Origin: Emcibacter sp.
GTDB taxonomy: Bacteria; Pseudomonadota; Alphaproteobacteria; Sphingomonadales; Emcibacteraceae
Direction: 5' to 3'
DNA length: 64,000 nucleotides
Assembly: GCF_963675455.1 (NCBI RefSeq)
Contig: NZ_OY776217.1
Location: forward strand, 3,526,006-3,590,005
This document shows, piece after piece, positions 9,491 to 18,044 of this stretch. Made by a program: the position numbers and the translations under genes. A model generated the notes under the pieces. The model had not been told where the DNA came from and did not search any database. It saw nothing but the letters and a program-made list of their open reading frames with translations. Numbering within the stretch: the stretch's first letter is position 1; every line of letters begins with the position of its first letter.

Positions 9491-10115
9491 AACAGGCCTT
9501 GATCAGTTTGCGAAAGGCATCCGCCCGATGACTGATGTCGTGTTTTTCCCCGGGATCCATCTCGCCGAAAGTCTGGTGATATCCATCTGCTTCAAACATG
9601 GGGTCATATCCAAAGCCCTGGTCGCCGCGTACCGGCCAGACCAGTGTCCCGTAAACCCGGCCTTCAAAGGTCTCCACATGACCTTCGGGAAATTCCTTGC
9701 AGGGTGGCCAGGCCAGGCTGAGGGCACAGCTGAAATGGGCGCTGCGTTTTTCGATCTGTTTTTCTTCCAGCTCCCGATGCAGTTTGTTCATACCCCAGGA
9801 AAAATCCCTTTTACCGGTATCGGGACGTTCTGCATAACGGGCCGAATGAATACCCGGAATACCGCCCAGAGCCGGGACCACAAGGCCGGAATCATCGGCC
9901 AGCGCAACAAGACCGGATTCCCGGGCCGCCGAGCGCGCCTTTAGTTCGGCATTTTCCAGAAAGGTGGAACCGGTCTCTTCCGGTTCCGTCAGCTTCAGTT
10001 CCCCGGAGGAATAAACCTCGACACCAAAGGGCTTTAAAAGTTCACTGATCTCCCGCACCTTGCCGGGATTATGGCTGGCGACAACAAGTTTTTTTTCCCT
10101 GAACTTTCTGGCCAT
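9480..10115 (-). CDS. rdgB: XTP/dITP pyrophosphatase (RdgB/HAM1)
   Basis: About 211 residues from ATG at 10115, one base after the rph stop; the frame is open 36 bases further but that would sit inside rph. Hydrolyses non-canonical purine triphosphates (XTP, dITP) to the monophosphate. Seen: KLVVASHNPGKVREI (nucleotide site), FLENAELKARSAA, ALADDSGLVVPALGG with the acidic metal/catalytic residues, GVHSARYAE-type segment GIHSARYAERP, and GFGYDPMFEADG near the C-terminus. Middle gene of the rph-rdgB-hemW operon. Confidence 0.95.
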   Translation of the reverse strand: MARKFREKKLVVASHNPGKVREISELLKPFGVEVYSSGELKLTEPEETGSTFLENAELKARSAARESGLVALADDSGLVVPALGGIPGIHSARYAERPDTGKRDFSWGMNKLHRELEEKQIEKRSAHFSCALSLAWPPCKEFPEGHVETFEGRVYGTLVWPVRGDQGFGYDPMFEADGYHQTFGEMDPGEKHDISHRADAFRKLIKACFEQ

Positions 10116-10116
10116 C

Positions 10117-10833
10117 TCAGCCCTCCAGAACCTCGTTCTGTTTTTTGACAAGCTGCGTCACACCGATTTTGGCAAGACGCATCAGACGCAGCAGCTCTTC
10201 CTCGGTAAAGGGTTCTTCTTCGGCTGTGCCCTGGATTTCAACAATACGGCCATCACCGGTCAGCACAAAGTTGGCGTCCGTGGCGGCGGCACTGTCCTCA
10301 TCATAATCCAGATCCAGCACCGGCACACCTTCATAAATGCCGCAGGAAACCGCCGCTACTTCGGTGGTGATCGGCATTTTGCTGATCAAGCCGTCTTCCA
10401 GCATCCTTTTAAAACACTGGTAAAGCGCAACATAAGCGCCGGTAATGGCCGCGGTACGGGTACCGCCGTCGGCCTGGATCACGTCACAGTCGATGCGCAC
10501 CTGGCGTTCGCCAATGGCTTCCATGTCGCAGACGGCGCGCAGGGCGCGGCCGATCAGGCGCTGGATTTCCTGGGTGCGTCCGGACTGTTTACCGCGGGCG
10601 GCCTCGCGCCCCATGCGGCTGTGGGTGGAACGGGGCAGCATGCCATATTCCGCCGTCACCCAGCCCTGCCCTGTATCCCTCAGGAAAGGCGGAGCTTTAT
10701 CCTCCAGCGTTGCTGTACACAGGACATGGGTATCGCCAAAACGGGCCAGACAGGAGCCTTCCGCATATTTTGAAAAACCGATTTCAAGTTTAATGTCACG
10801 TAACTGGTCGGGTTTACGGCCGGAAGGACGCAT
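10117..10833 (-). CDS. rph: Ribonuclease PH
   Basis: 238 residues, normal full length. Phosphorolytic 3'-5' exoribonuclease that trims tRNA 3' ends. Seen: MRPSGRKPDQLRDIKLEIGF start, GSCLARFGDTHVLCTATLED, the RSLR-equivalent segment IGRALRAVCDM, DCDVIQADGGTRTAAITGA and VLDLDYDEDSAAATDANFVL, the hallmark phosphate and metal residues. First gene of the minus-strand rph-rdgB-hemW operon; it diverges from hrcA across about 165 bp. Confidence 0.97.
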   Translation of the reverse strand: MRPSGRKPDQLRDIKLEIGFSKYAEGSCLARFGDTHVLCTATLEDKAPPFLRDTGQGWVTAEYGMLPRSTHSRMGREAARGKQSGRTQEIQRLIGRALRAVCDMEAIGERQVRIDCDVIQADGGTRTAAITGAYVALYQCFKRMLEDGLISKMPITTEVAAVSCGIYEGVPVLDLDYDEDSAAATDANFVLTGDGRIVEIQGTAEEEPFTEEELLRLMRLAKIGVTQLVKKQNEVLEG

Positions 10834-10931
10834 AAAAAATCTCCTGAATTTGTATAAATCCCTGTTCTTCTATCGTTAACGCAGCCCGCCGTCCAGCCCA
10901 ATAGTTGCGGACGGCAAAAATTCACACCCGG

Positions 10932-10971
10932 TTATTGAATATTGAGTTATTGAAATTGAGTCATTGAAATT
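10932..10971. repeat. Three short tandem AT-rich repeats upstream of hrcA
   Basis: Imperfect tandem copies TTATTGAATATTGAG (10932-10946), TTATTGAAATTGAG (10947-10960) and TCATTGAAATT (10961-10971) lie in the rph/hrcA divergent region, 28 bases before the hrcA start. They could be phased binding sites or simple sequence; no CIRCE element is present. Confidence 0.6.
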
Positions 10972-10998
10972 TCCCGCGGGAAGCATAGATTCAGTGGC

Positions 10999-12045
10999 AT
11001 GCTTCTGGAAACATTGAATGACAGATCACGGGATATATTCCGCCATATCGTTGACGCCTATCTTTTGACAGGCGATCCGGTGGGTTCGCGCACCCTGTCG
11101 AGAATACTGACAAGCCCCCTGTCTCCGGCCTCCATTCGCAATGTAATGGCCGATCTGGAAGACAGCGGTCTGATTTATTCCCCGCATACCTCAGCCGGAC
11201 GAATTCCCACCGAACTTGGCCTCAGACTGTTTGTGGACGGTCTGCTGGAAGTCGGCAACCTGTCCGAGGATGAACGCACCAATATCCGCATAAAATGCCA
11301 TGAAAAAGGCAGTCGCCTTGATGAAATACTGCCCCAGGCGACAAGTCTGCTGTCCGGCCTGTCCCAGTGTGCCAGTATTGTAGTGGCGCCAAAATACGAA
11401 CGTCAGCTGAAACACATAGAATTTGTCCACATCGGGCCGGGCCGCGCCCTGGTGGTTCTTGTCAGTGAGGGCGATGATGTGGAAAACCGGATTATCGAGG
11501 TGCCGCAGGGCCTGACCCCTGCCGCCCTTGTCCAGGCCGGCAACTATCTGAATGCCCGTATGGTGGGACGAACCTTTGCCGAGGCCCAGAAGGTGATTCA
11601 GAAGGAGCTTCGTGAACAGAAGGCCGAACTGGACAAGCTGACCCAGCAGGTGGTTGAACAGGGATTGGCCGTGCGCGCCGGATCCGGCAAGGGGTCCCCG
11701 GCTCCGGAGACTCTGATCGTTCGGGGACGTGCCAATCTGCTGGAAAATCTTGAGGCCCGTGAAGATCTGGAACGGATCAGGACACTGTTTGACGACCTGG
11801 AAACCAAAAACGAACTGGTCAACCTCCTGGACCTGGCCAAAAACGCCGAAGGAGTAAGAATTTTTATCGGTTCTGAAAATAAGCTCTTTTCCCTTTCCGG
11901 CTCATCTGTTATCGCTTCCCCCTATATGGATGCCGACAATAACATTCTCGGAGTGATCGGTGTAATCGGCCCCACCAGGTTGAATTATGCCCGTATCATT
12001 CCCATTGTTGACTATACCGCCAAGGTGATTGGAAATATTCTCTAA
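10999..12045 (+). CDS. hrcA: Heat-inducible transcription repressor HrcA
   Basis: 348 residues. Repressor that normally binds CIRCE operators of chaperone operons. Seen: N-terminal winged helix (LNDRSRDIFRHIVDAYLLTG, SRTLSRILTSPLSPASIRNVMADLEDSGLIYSPHTSAGRIPTE-type segment), a GAF-like middle part and C-terminal YARIIPIVDYTAKVIG. Followed 18 bp later by grpE, the usual alphaproteobacterial pair. No CIRCE inverted repeat is visible upstream of hrcA or of dnaK in this window, so its targets are presumably elsewhere (groESL, inference). Confidence 0.95.
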   Translation: MLLETLNDRSRDIFRHIVDAYLLTGDPVGSRTLSRILTSPLSPASIRNVMADLEDSGLIYSPHTSAGRIPTELGLRLFVDGLLEVGNLSEDERTNIRIKCHEKGSRLDEILPQATSLLSGLSQCASIVVAPKYERQLKHIEFVHIGPGRALVVLVSEGDDVENRIIEVPQGLTPAALVQAGNYLNARMVGRTFAEAQKVIQKELREQKAELDKLTQQVVEQGLAVRAGSGKGSPAPETLIVRGRANLLENLEAREDLERIRTLFDDLETKNELVNLLDLAKNAEGVRIFIGSENKLFSLSGSSVIASPYMDADNNILGVIGVIGPTRLNYARIIPIVDYTAKVIGNIL

Positions 12046-12063
12046 TATAAGAAGAACAAAGTC

Positions 12064-12669
12064 ATGACTGAAAATACAGAACATACCCCGGAAACTCCTG
12101 AAAACCAGGCGAATGAAACTGACGCCCCGGCAGAAGCCAACGCACCGGCACCGGAGAAAACCGCAGAGGATGCCCTGGCCGCTGCCCAGGCTGAAATTGC
12201 CGAGTTGAAAGACAAGCTGCTGCGGGCAGTTGCCGAAACAGAAAACCTGCGCCGCCGGGCGGAACGGGAAAAACAGGATGCCACCAACTATGCGGTAACC
12301 GCCTTTGCCCGCGACCTGCTGCCGGTCAGCGATAACCTGCGCCGGGCACTGGACAGTCTTCCCGAGGATGCCGATGGCAACGAAACTCTCAAGGCCCTGG
12401 TTGAAGGGGTGGAAATGACCGAACGGGAACTGCTCAACAATTTCGAAAAGCACGGTATTCGCAAGGTCGACCCAAAAGGTGAAAAATTCGACCACAATCT
12501 GCACCAGGCCATGTTTGAAATCCCCAACAGCGGTGCGGAAGAAGGTACCGTCGTCCAGGTCATGCAGGTCGGCTATACGTTGAAAGAACGGCTGTTGCGC
12601 CCGGCCATGGTCGGAGTGGCCAAAGGCAGCGCACCGGAAAAACAGGATCACGTCGACACCACCGCCTGA
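12064..12669 (+). CDS. grpE: Nucleotide exchange factor GrpE
   Basis: 201 residues. Releases ADP from DnaK. Seen: an acidic, disordered N-terminus (about 1-45, rich in E, P, A), a long coiled coil (AEIAELKDKLLRAVAETENL RRRAEREK region, about 45-85) and the beta-wing domain with FEKHGIRKVDPKGEKFDHNLHQAM and GTVVQVMQVGYTLKERLLRPAMV-type ending. It is second in the hrcA-grpE operon and is followed by a clear terminator hairpin. Its partners dnaK and dnaJ are about 3.3 kb downstream on the same strand. Confidence 0.95.
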   Translation: MTENTEHTPETPENQANETDAPAEANAPAPEKTAEDALAAAQAEIAELKDKLLRAVAETENLRRRAEREKQDATNYAVTAFARDLLPVSDNLRRALDSLPEDADGNETLKALVEGVEMTERELLNNFEKHGIRKVDPKGEKFDHNLHQAMFEIPNSGAEEGTVVQVMQVGYTLKERLLRPAMVGVAKGSAPEKQDHVDTTA

Positions 12670-12694
12670 AATTAATCTAAATTTCATAATAATG

Positions 12695-12719
12695 GGCCAG
12701 TTTTCTGAACTGGCCTTTT
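12695..12719 (+). terminator. Rho-independent terminator after grpE
   Basis: Perfect 8-bp stem GGCCAGTT / AACTGGCC around the loop TTCTG, followed by TTTT; 25 bases after the grpE stop codon. Confidence 0.85.
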
Positions 12720-12778
12720 GTTTATGAACTTATATTAGTATAGTTTGACTATATAATAATATTTTTGGGTATCAGTGT

Positions 12779-13684
12779 ATGTGGCGTAGCAGTCTGTTTC
12801 TTTTCTTCTGCCAGATTTTCTTATTTCCGGCTGCCTCCTTCGCGGTGGAAACCGGACGTGAATTTATCATCGCTTCGATCAGCGACACTCCCTCTGAAGA
12901 AATAAAGAAATTTCAGGCTCTTGCCGACTATCTGCAGGATAATCTTAAAGAATTCGGATACGAAAGCAGCCGGGTACTCGTCGCCCGCACGACAGACGAT
13001 ATCGCCAATGCGATACAGGAAAAACAGGTGGACCTGTTTCTGGACAGCCCGCTGGTTGTCGAATCCGTCAACAGAAAAGTCGGCAGCAGAACCATCCTTC
13101 GACGCTGGAAAAAAGGAAAATCCCATTACCATACTGTCATTTTTTCGTTAAAAAATAGCCCGGTGCTGGCTCTTCCGGACCTGAAAAGTCAGACAATTGC
13201 CTTTGACAGTAAATCTTCCACATCAGGTTTTCTAATGCCAAGGGCCATGTTCCTGGACCAGGGGCTGCCCCTCAGGGAAACACAGCCCGGCCAAGATGCC
13301 ACTCCGGACAATAATGCAGTGAATTTCGTCATCTCCGGACATGACGAAAACACCCTGACCTGGGTGCTGCATCAACGGGTGGATGCCGGTGCCATGTCGA
13401 ACCAAAAGCTGGAAAAACTGACCAATTCAGACCTGAGTCAGCTAAAAATTATCGATCGGTCCAACCCCATCCCCCGTCATGCTGTAACTTTTTCTCCTCA
13501 TCTGTCCGAAGAAATTGTAGATAAACTGGTTCAACTTCTTTCCCGTATGCATCTGTCTGAAAAAGGTCGAAAAGTGCTAAAAAAAGCCGAAAAAACAGCC
13601 AAGTTTGATGTCATGCCGGAAACTGAACTGGTCCTCATCAGAGAACTTTATGATAAAAATGCAGCGGAGCCTCGTAACCGATGA
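12779..13684 (+). CDS. PhnD-like periplasmic phosphate/phosphonate-type binding protein
   Basis: 301 residues with a Sec signal (MWRSSLFLFFCQIFLFPAASFA). Mature part begins EFIIASISDTPSEEIKKFQALADYL; it carries the family-typical ligand loop SSTSGFLMPRAMFL (about 146-159) and helix QLLSRMHLSEKGRK-like end. This fold binds phosphonate, phosphite or similar oxyanions for ABC import, but no permease or ATPase gene is adjacent. Instead a histidine kinase gene starts 40 bp downstream on the same strand, so the protein may deliver ligand to that sensor (inference). The upstream 110 bp are very AT-rich with TATAAT at 12752-12757. Confidence 0.8.
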   Translation: MWRSSLFLFFCQIFLFPAASFAVETGREFIIASISDTPSEEIKKFQALADYLQDNLKEFGYESSRVLVARTTDDIANAIQEKQVDLFLDSPLVVESVNRKVGSRTILRRWKKGKSHYHTVIFSLKNSPVLALPDLKSQTIAFDSKSSTSGFLMPRAMFLDQGLPLRETQPGQDATPDNNAVNFVISGHDENTLTWVLHQRVDAGAMSNQKLEKLTNSDLSQLKIIDRSNPIPRHAVTFSPHLSEEIVDKLVQLLSRMHLSEKGRKVLKKAEKTAKFDVMPETELVLIRELYDKNAAEPRNR

Positions 13685-13724
13685 ACTTCCCGCTCTTAAT
13701 TGAAACTCGGGCTCTATTGCAGAA

Positions 13725-15263
13725 ATGAGACATATCCGCTCAAAACTTCTTCTGTTCACTTCCGCCGTCATCATTCTGCTGACCGGGGCGACAACCTATT
13801 TTACGACATCGATTTCACGGCAGGAACTGATCGACCAGCAAATCCGGGACAGCATTACGTCCATCGAAACAGTCTCCAACATTATCGCTGATGATGTTTA
13901 TTATCTGAACAGCGTAAGTATCCGGAACTATCTCCGGGCCCTGGCCACCCACAAGGACATTACAAAAAGCTTCGTGCTGGATGATAAACTCCAGGTTATT
14001 ACCGACGGCACGACCGAGAATCCCTACCGTGGTAAAGACATATCACAACTGGTTCCCGAACAATTGTATTTAACTGGCAATATAACCTTCAGCAGTATAG
14101 GAAAACATTACTGGATCGGCGGCCCTGTAAAACTCTCGTCAGACGATATCATCGGTCATATTTTTGTGGAATATTCCCTGGACCGGACAAATTTCAACAT
14201 TGACCAGCAACTCAAAGAACAACTGACCGTCATCCTGTTCTGCGCCGCCATCGCCCTGTTTTTCAGCAGCATGTTCGCCAACAGGTTCACCCGTCCGCTT
14301 TCAGACCTGACAATAAAGGCCAAACGGATTGCCGAAGGTGAGAAAAATCTCGTCCTGAATATTAAGGGCCATGATGAAATTGCCGAGCTCGGCCATGCTT
14401 TCAAACAAATGGTGGAAAACCTGCATGCCACCAATGAAGAGCTTCAGGAATTGACCGACAACCTCGACAGTGAAGTTCAGGCCAGAACCGCCGAACTGGA
14501 AGAACGGGGCAACGCCCTGCGAAAGGCCAGGGACCGGGCGGAGGCAGCCAACCGGGCAAAATCAAACTTCCTGGCGGTCATGACCCATGAACTCAGAACG
14601 CCCATGAACTCCCTTCTTGGCATGCTCGACCTGATCCGGTCGACGACCCTGACCGACCGGCAAAGAGATTATGCCGATACGGCCAAATCCTCAGGCGATA
14701 TGCTCCTGACTATCATCAATGATATTCTCGATCTGTCCAAAATCGAGGCTGACAAGATCGACCTTGAATTCTCTGCCGTTCCGGTGGAGGATTTTCTTGA
14801 GAATATTATTGATATATATTTCTATAAAGCCCGGGGTAAAGGTCTGGACCTGAAGCTGGAGATTTCCCCCGATATCCCGGCAGAGATTGAAACCGATCCG
14901 GATCGCCTGAAACAGATCCTGTCCAATTTCATGGACAACGCCATCAAGTTTACGGAAAAAGGGTCCGTGACCCTGCGGGCCTATCCCTGCGAAATCGGTG
15001 AGCCACTCATAGATGCCATATGCTTTTCCGTCAGGGATACCGGGAAAGGCATTGCCAGCCGGAACCACAAAAACATTTTTCAGGAATTTACCCAGGAAGA
15101 CACCTCGATTACCCGCAAATTTGGCGGCACAGGCCTTGGCCTGGCCATCAGCCGGAAATTAACCGAGCTGATGGATGGGGAAATCGGCTTTGAAAGTGAA
15201 GAAGGAGAAGGCAGCCTTTTCTATTGCCGCCTGCCCCAAAAACATAAATCAAAAGGACCCTGA
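13725..15263 (+). CDS. Membrane sensor histidine kinase
   Basis: 512 residues. Seen: TM1 (about 8-28), a periplasmic domain of about 135 residues, TM2 (about 166-185), HAMP linker (about 186-240), a coiled coil (about 240-275), HisKA with phospho-acceptor His near 288 in VMTHELRTPMN, and a HATPase domain with N-box NFMDNAIKFT, G1 DTGKGIAS, and G2 GGTGLGLAIS. No receiver domain is attached and the next genes are not regulators; the single-domain response regulator 4 kb away (19192-19731) is a candidate partner only by proximity. Likely co-transcribed with the PhnD-like protein. Confidence 0.92.
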   Translation: MRHIRSKLLLFTSAVIILLTGATTYFTTSISRQELIDQQIRDSITSIETVSNIIADDVYYLNSVSIRNYLRALATHKDITKSFVLDDKLQVITDGTTENPYRGKDISQLVPEQLYLTGNITFSSIGKHYWIGGPVKLSSDDIIGHIFVEYSLDRTNFNIDQQLKEQLTVILFCAAIALFFSSMFANRFTRPLSDLTIKAKRIAEGEKNLVLNIKGHDEIAELGHAFKQMVENLHATNEELQELTDNLDSEVQARTAELEERGNALRKARDRAEAANRAKSNFLAVMTHELRTPMNSLLGMLDLIRSTTLTDRQRDYADTAKSSGDMLLTIINDILDLSKIEADKIDLEFSAVPVEDFLENIIDIYFYKARGKGLDLKLEISPDIPAEIETDPDRLKQILSNFMDNAIKFTEKGSVTLRAYPCEIGEPLIDAICFSVRDTGKGIASRNHKNIFQEFTQEDTSITRKFGGTGLGLAISRKLTELMDGEIGFESEEGEGSLFYCRLPQKHKSKGP

Positions 15264-15271
15264 ACAGGCTT

Positions 15272-15745
15272 TTAGTGATGGGCTGAATGGTCGTGTTCTG
15301 CTAACGGCGCCTGTTTCATAACATGTGCCGTCACTTCGATATCACCACCATGCTCAAAGGTGAGCGTCATTGGAAAGCTATCACCTTCCGAAAGCTTCTT
15401 CTGAACATCAAAAATCATGACATGGTAACCGCCCGGACGAAACATCACCGTTTCCCCGGCAGCTACGTCAACATGATCCACCTGGCGCATCTTCATCACG
15501 CCGTTGTCATGGATATGTTCATGGAGCTCAGCCCGTGCGGAAAGAAGAGTCTTGACCGACAGCAACCGGTCATCAGCATCGCCGTTATTACGTATTGCAA
15601 AATAAGCAGCCCCGGTACGGCCGGTCATGAACACCGGTCTTGCCCATACTTCAGAAACATCTATCGATACTTCGCCGGCACCGGCATGGGACATAATGGG
15701 AAGGATGGAAAGCAGGGTGAAAAAAGCAGCTATTGTAAAACGCAT
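15272..15745 (-). CDS. Periplasmic copper chaperone PCu(A)C
   Basis: 157 residues with a Sec signal ending near MSHAGAG. Copper(I) chaperone delivering copper to the CuA site of cytochrome oxidase. The complete H-x10-M-x21-H-x-M motif is present as His75, Met86, His108 and Met110. The His-rich end EHDHSAHH fits extra copper binding. Ends 8 bp from the convergent kinase gene; its promoter shares the 267-bp region with dnaK. Confidence 0.93.
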   Translation of the reverse strand: MRFTIAAFFTLLSILPIMSHAGAGEVSIDVSEVWARPVFMTGRTGAAYFAIRNNGDADDRLLSVKTLLSARAELHEHIHDNGVMKMRQVDHVDVAAGETVMFRPGGYHVMIFDVQKKLSEGDSFPMTLTFEHGGDIEVTAHVMKQAPLAEHDHSAHH

Positions 15746-15865
15746 GATCCTTAATAAATCCTGTTATTGAAATCCGTGTTTTTTCAGTCGTAACCTTGTC
15801 GATCTTTAATAACCCAAACTACGCTATTCAAGGTGTGAAAAATGTATTTTTTTCTTCCTTTTTGC

Positions 15866-15893
15866 CTTGCAGGCCTGAAAAACCGACTTATAT
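15866..15893 (+). promoter_or_regulatory. Sigma32-type heat-shock promoter of dnaK
   Basis: CTTG at 15866-15869, a 17-base spacer, and CTTATAT at 15887-15893 match the alphaproteobacterial RpoH promoter pattern CTTG-N17-CYTATnT. It lies about 120 bp before the dnaK start, leaving a long 5' leader. Confidence 0.65.
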
Positions 15894-16012
15894 AACCCTC
15901 ATAAACCTGATACCGCCGGATGTTGGTGGAAAATTTTGTAGCAAATGAGAATGGTATCCCGGACGATGCATGTGTATGGTCGAACGGAATAGCCGAAAGA
16001 TAGAGGATTATA

Positions 16013-17914
16013 ATGGGTAAGGTAATTGGAATTGACTTAGGTACAACGAACTCCTGTATCGCCATCATGGACGGAGCGAAACCTAAGGTTATTGAAAATG
16101 CAGAAGGCGGTCGCACAACGCCTTCAATGGTCGCTTTCACCGGCGACGGTGAACGTCTTGTAGGTCAGCCGGCCAAACGCCAGGCCGTCACCAACTCCGA
16201 AAATACACTGTTTGCCATTAAACGTCTTATCGGTCGCCCCTTCGATGATCCGGCGACCCGCAAGGACATGGAAATGGTGCCTTACAAAATTGTCAAGGCC
16301 GACAATGGCGATGCCTGGGTGGAAGCCCAGGGTAAAGATTACAGCCCGAGCCAGGTTTCAGCCTTTATCCTTCAGAAAATGAAAGAGACCGCCGAGAATT
16401 ATCTTGGTGAGAAAGTCGATCAGGCCGTAATCACCGTTCCGGCCTATTTTAACGACGCCCAGCGTCAGGCGACCAAGGACGCCGGCAAGATTGCCGGTCT
16501 GGAAGTCCTGCGTATCATCAACGAACCGACTGCTGCTGCCCTGGCTTACGGCCTTGACAAGGAAGAAGGAAAAACCATCGCGGTATATGACCTTGGTGGC
16601 GGTACCTTTGACGTCTCCATTCTTGAAATCGGCGACGGTGTATTTGAAGTAAAATCCACCAACGGGGACACTTTCCTCGGCGGTGAAGACTTTGACATGC
16701 GCCTCGTCGAATATCTGGCCGATGAGTTCAAGAAAGAGAACGGCATTGACCTGCGCGGCGACAATATGGCCCTGCAGCGCCTGAAAGAAGCCGCTGAAAA
16801 AGCCAAGATTGAGCTCTCCAGCGCCCAGCAGACTGAAATCAACCTGCCGTTTATCACTGCAGACGCCTCCGGTCCGAAACACCTGACCATGAAGCTGACC
16901 CGCTCAAAATTCGAAGCGCTTGTTGCCGATTTTGTGCAACGGACAGTCGGCCCCTGCAAGGCAGCCCTGAAAGACGCCGGCGTCAGCGCCGGGGAAATCG
17001 ATGAGGTAGTCCTGGTCGGTGGTATGACGCGTATGCCGAAAATCATTGAAACCGTGAAGGAATTCTTTGGCAAGGAACCACACAAGGGTGTGAACCCTGA
17101 CGAGGTTGTTGCCATGGGCGCCGCCATTCAGGCCGGCGTTCTGCAGGGTGACGTGAAAGACGTTCTGCTGCTTGATGTGACTCCCCTGTCCCTGGGCATC
17201 GAAACCCTGGGCGGTGTGTTCACCCGCCTGATCGACCGCAACACAACGATCCCGACCAAGAAATCCCAGGTATTCTCAACGGCCGAAGATAACCAGACAG
17301 CCGTAACCATCCGGGTTTTCCAGGGTGAACGTGAGATGGCTGCCGACAACAAAATGCTTGGCCAGTTCGACCTGGTTGGTATTCCGGCTGCCCCGCGCGG
17401 CATTCCTCAGGTCGAAGTAACCTTTGACATTGACGCCAACGGTATCGTCAACGTGTCCGCCAAGGACAAAGGAACCGGCAAGGAACAGCAGATCCGGATC
17501 CAGGCTTCAGGCGGCCTCAGCGATGACGACATCGACCAGATGGTCAAGGATGCTGAAGCCCACGCCGATGAGGACAAGAAGCGTAAAGCCCTTGTCGAGG
17601 CCCGCAACCAGGCTGAAAGCCTCGCCCATTCTGTGGAAGGCCAGTTGGCTGAACACGGCGATAAAATCGATGCCGGCGAAAAATCCGCCATCGAGGATGC
17701 CGTAAAAGCTGCCAAGGAAGCTGCAACCGGCGAGGATGTTGATGCCATTAACCAGGCCGTCCAGAACCTGCAGCAGGTTGCCATGAAACTTGGCGAGGCT
17801 GTTTACAAGGCCCAGGCCGAGGGTGGCGAGGCCGCTGCCGGCGGGGAAGAACCTTCATCTGACGATGATGTGGTTGATGTTGACTACGAAGAAGTAGACG
17901 ATAACAACAAATAA
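16013..17914 (+). CDS. dnaK: Hsp70 chaperone DnaK
   Basis: 633 residues, full length. Seen: GKVIGIDLGTTNSCIAIMDG at the start, phosphate loops DLGGGTFDVSILE (about 195) and VGGMTRMPKI (about 340), substrate-binding domain beginning DVTPLSLGIETLGGVFT, and an acidic Gly-rich C-terminus ending EEVDDNNK. Folds nascent and heat-damaged proteins with DnaJ and GrpE. dnaJ follows 130 bp later; the gap holds two hairpins. Codon choice is visibly more biased than in neighbours, consistent with high expression. Confidence 0.98.
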   Translation: MGKVIGIDLGTTNSCIAIMDGAKPKVIENAEGGRTTPSMVAFTGDGERLVGQPAKRQAVTNSENTLFAIKRLIGRPFDDPATRKDMEMVPYKIVKADNGDAWVEAQGKDYSPSQVSAFILQKMKETAENYLGEKVDQAVITVPAYFNDAQRQATKDAGKIAGLEVLRIINEPTAAALAYGLDKEEGKTIAVYDLGGGTFDVSILEIGDGVFEVKSTNGDTFLGGEDFDMRLVEYLADEFKKENGIDLRGDNMALQRLKEAAEKAKIELSSAQQTEINLPFITADASGPKHLTMKLTRSKFEALVADFVQRTVGPCKAALKDAGVSAGEIDEVVLVGGMTRMPKIIETVKEFFGKEPHKGVNPDEVVAMGAAIQAGVLQGDVKDVLLLDVTPLSLGIETLGGVFTRLIDRNTTIPTKKSQVFSTAEDNQTAVTIRVFQGEREMAADNKMLGQFDLVGIPAAPRGIPQVEVTFDIDANGIVNVSAKDKGTGKEQQIRIQASGGLSDDDIDQMVKDAEAHADEDKKRKALVEARNQAESLAHSVEGQLAEHGDKIDAGEKSAIEDAVKAAKEAATGEDVDAINQAVQNLQQVAMKLGEAVYKAQAEGGEAAAGGEEPSSDDDVVDVDYEEVDDNNK

Positions 17915-17962
17915 TCAGCGCATCATGTGTGGACCGTTAGAAATCTGAGTAACTGCAATGCG

Positions 17963-18011
17963 CCGCCCCGGGGGAATTCGGGGCGGTGCTACTGCTCAGA
18001 AACAGCAGTAG
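17963..18011 (+). other. Two RNA hairpins between dnaK and dnaJ
   Basis: First stem CCGCCCCG / CGGGGCGG (17963-17970 with 17979-17986, 8-base loop); second stem CTACTGCT / AGCAGTAG (17989-17996 with 18004-18011, 7-base loop). Both are perfect. Neither has a following T-run, so they look like mRNA stability, processing or partial attenuation elements rather than a full terminator. Confidence 0.6.
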
Positions 18012-18044
18012 AAGACTCAGATCAGGTAGAAGACCGGGGTAGGT

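Noticed and set aside
10834..10998. CIRCE operator upstream of hrcA
   Set aside because: No TTAGCACTC-N9-GAGTGCTAA-like inverted repeat is present.
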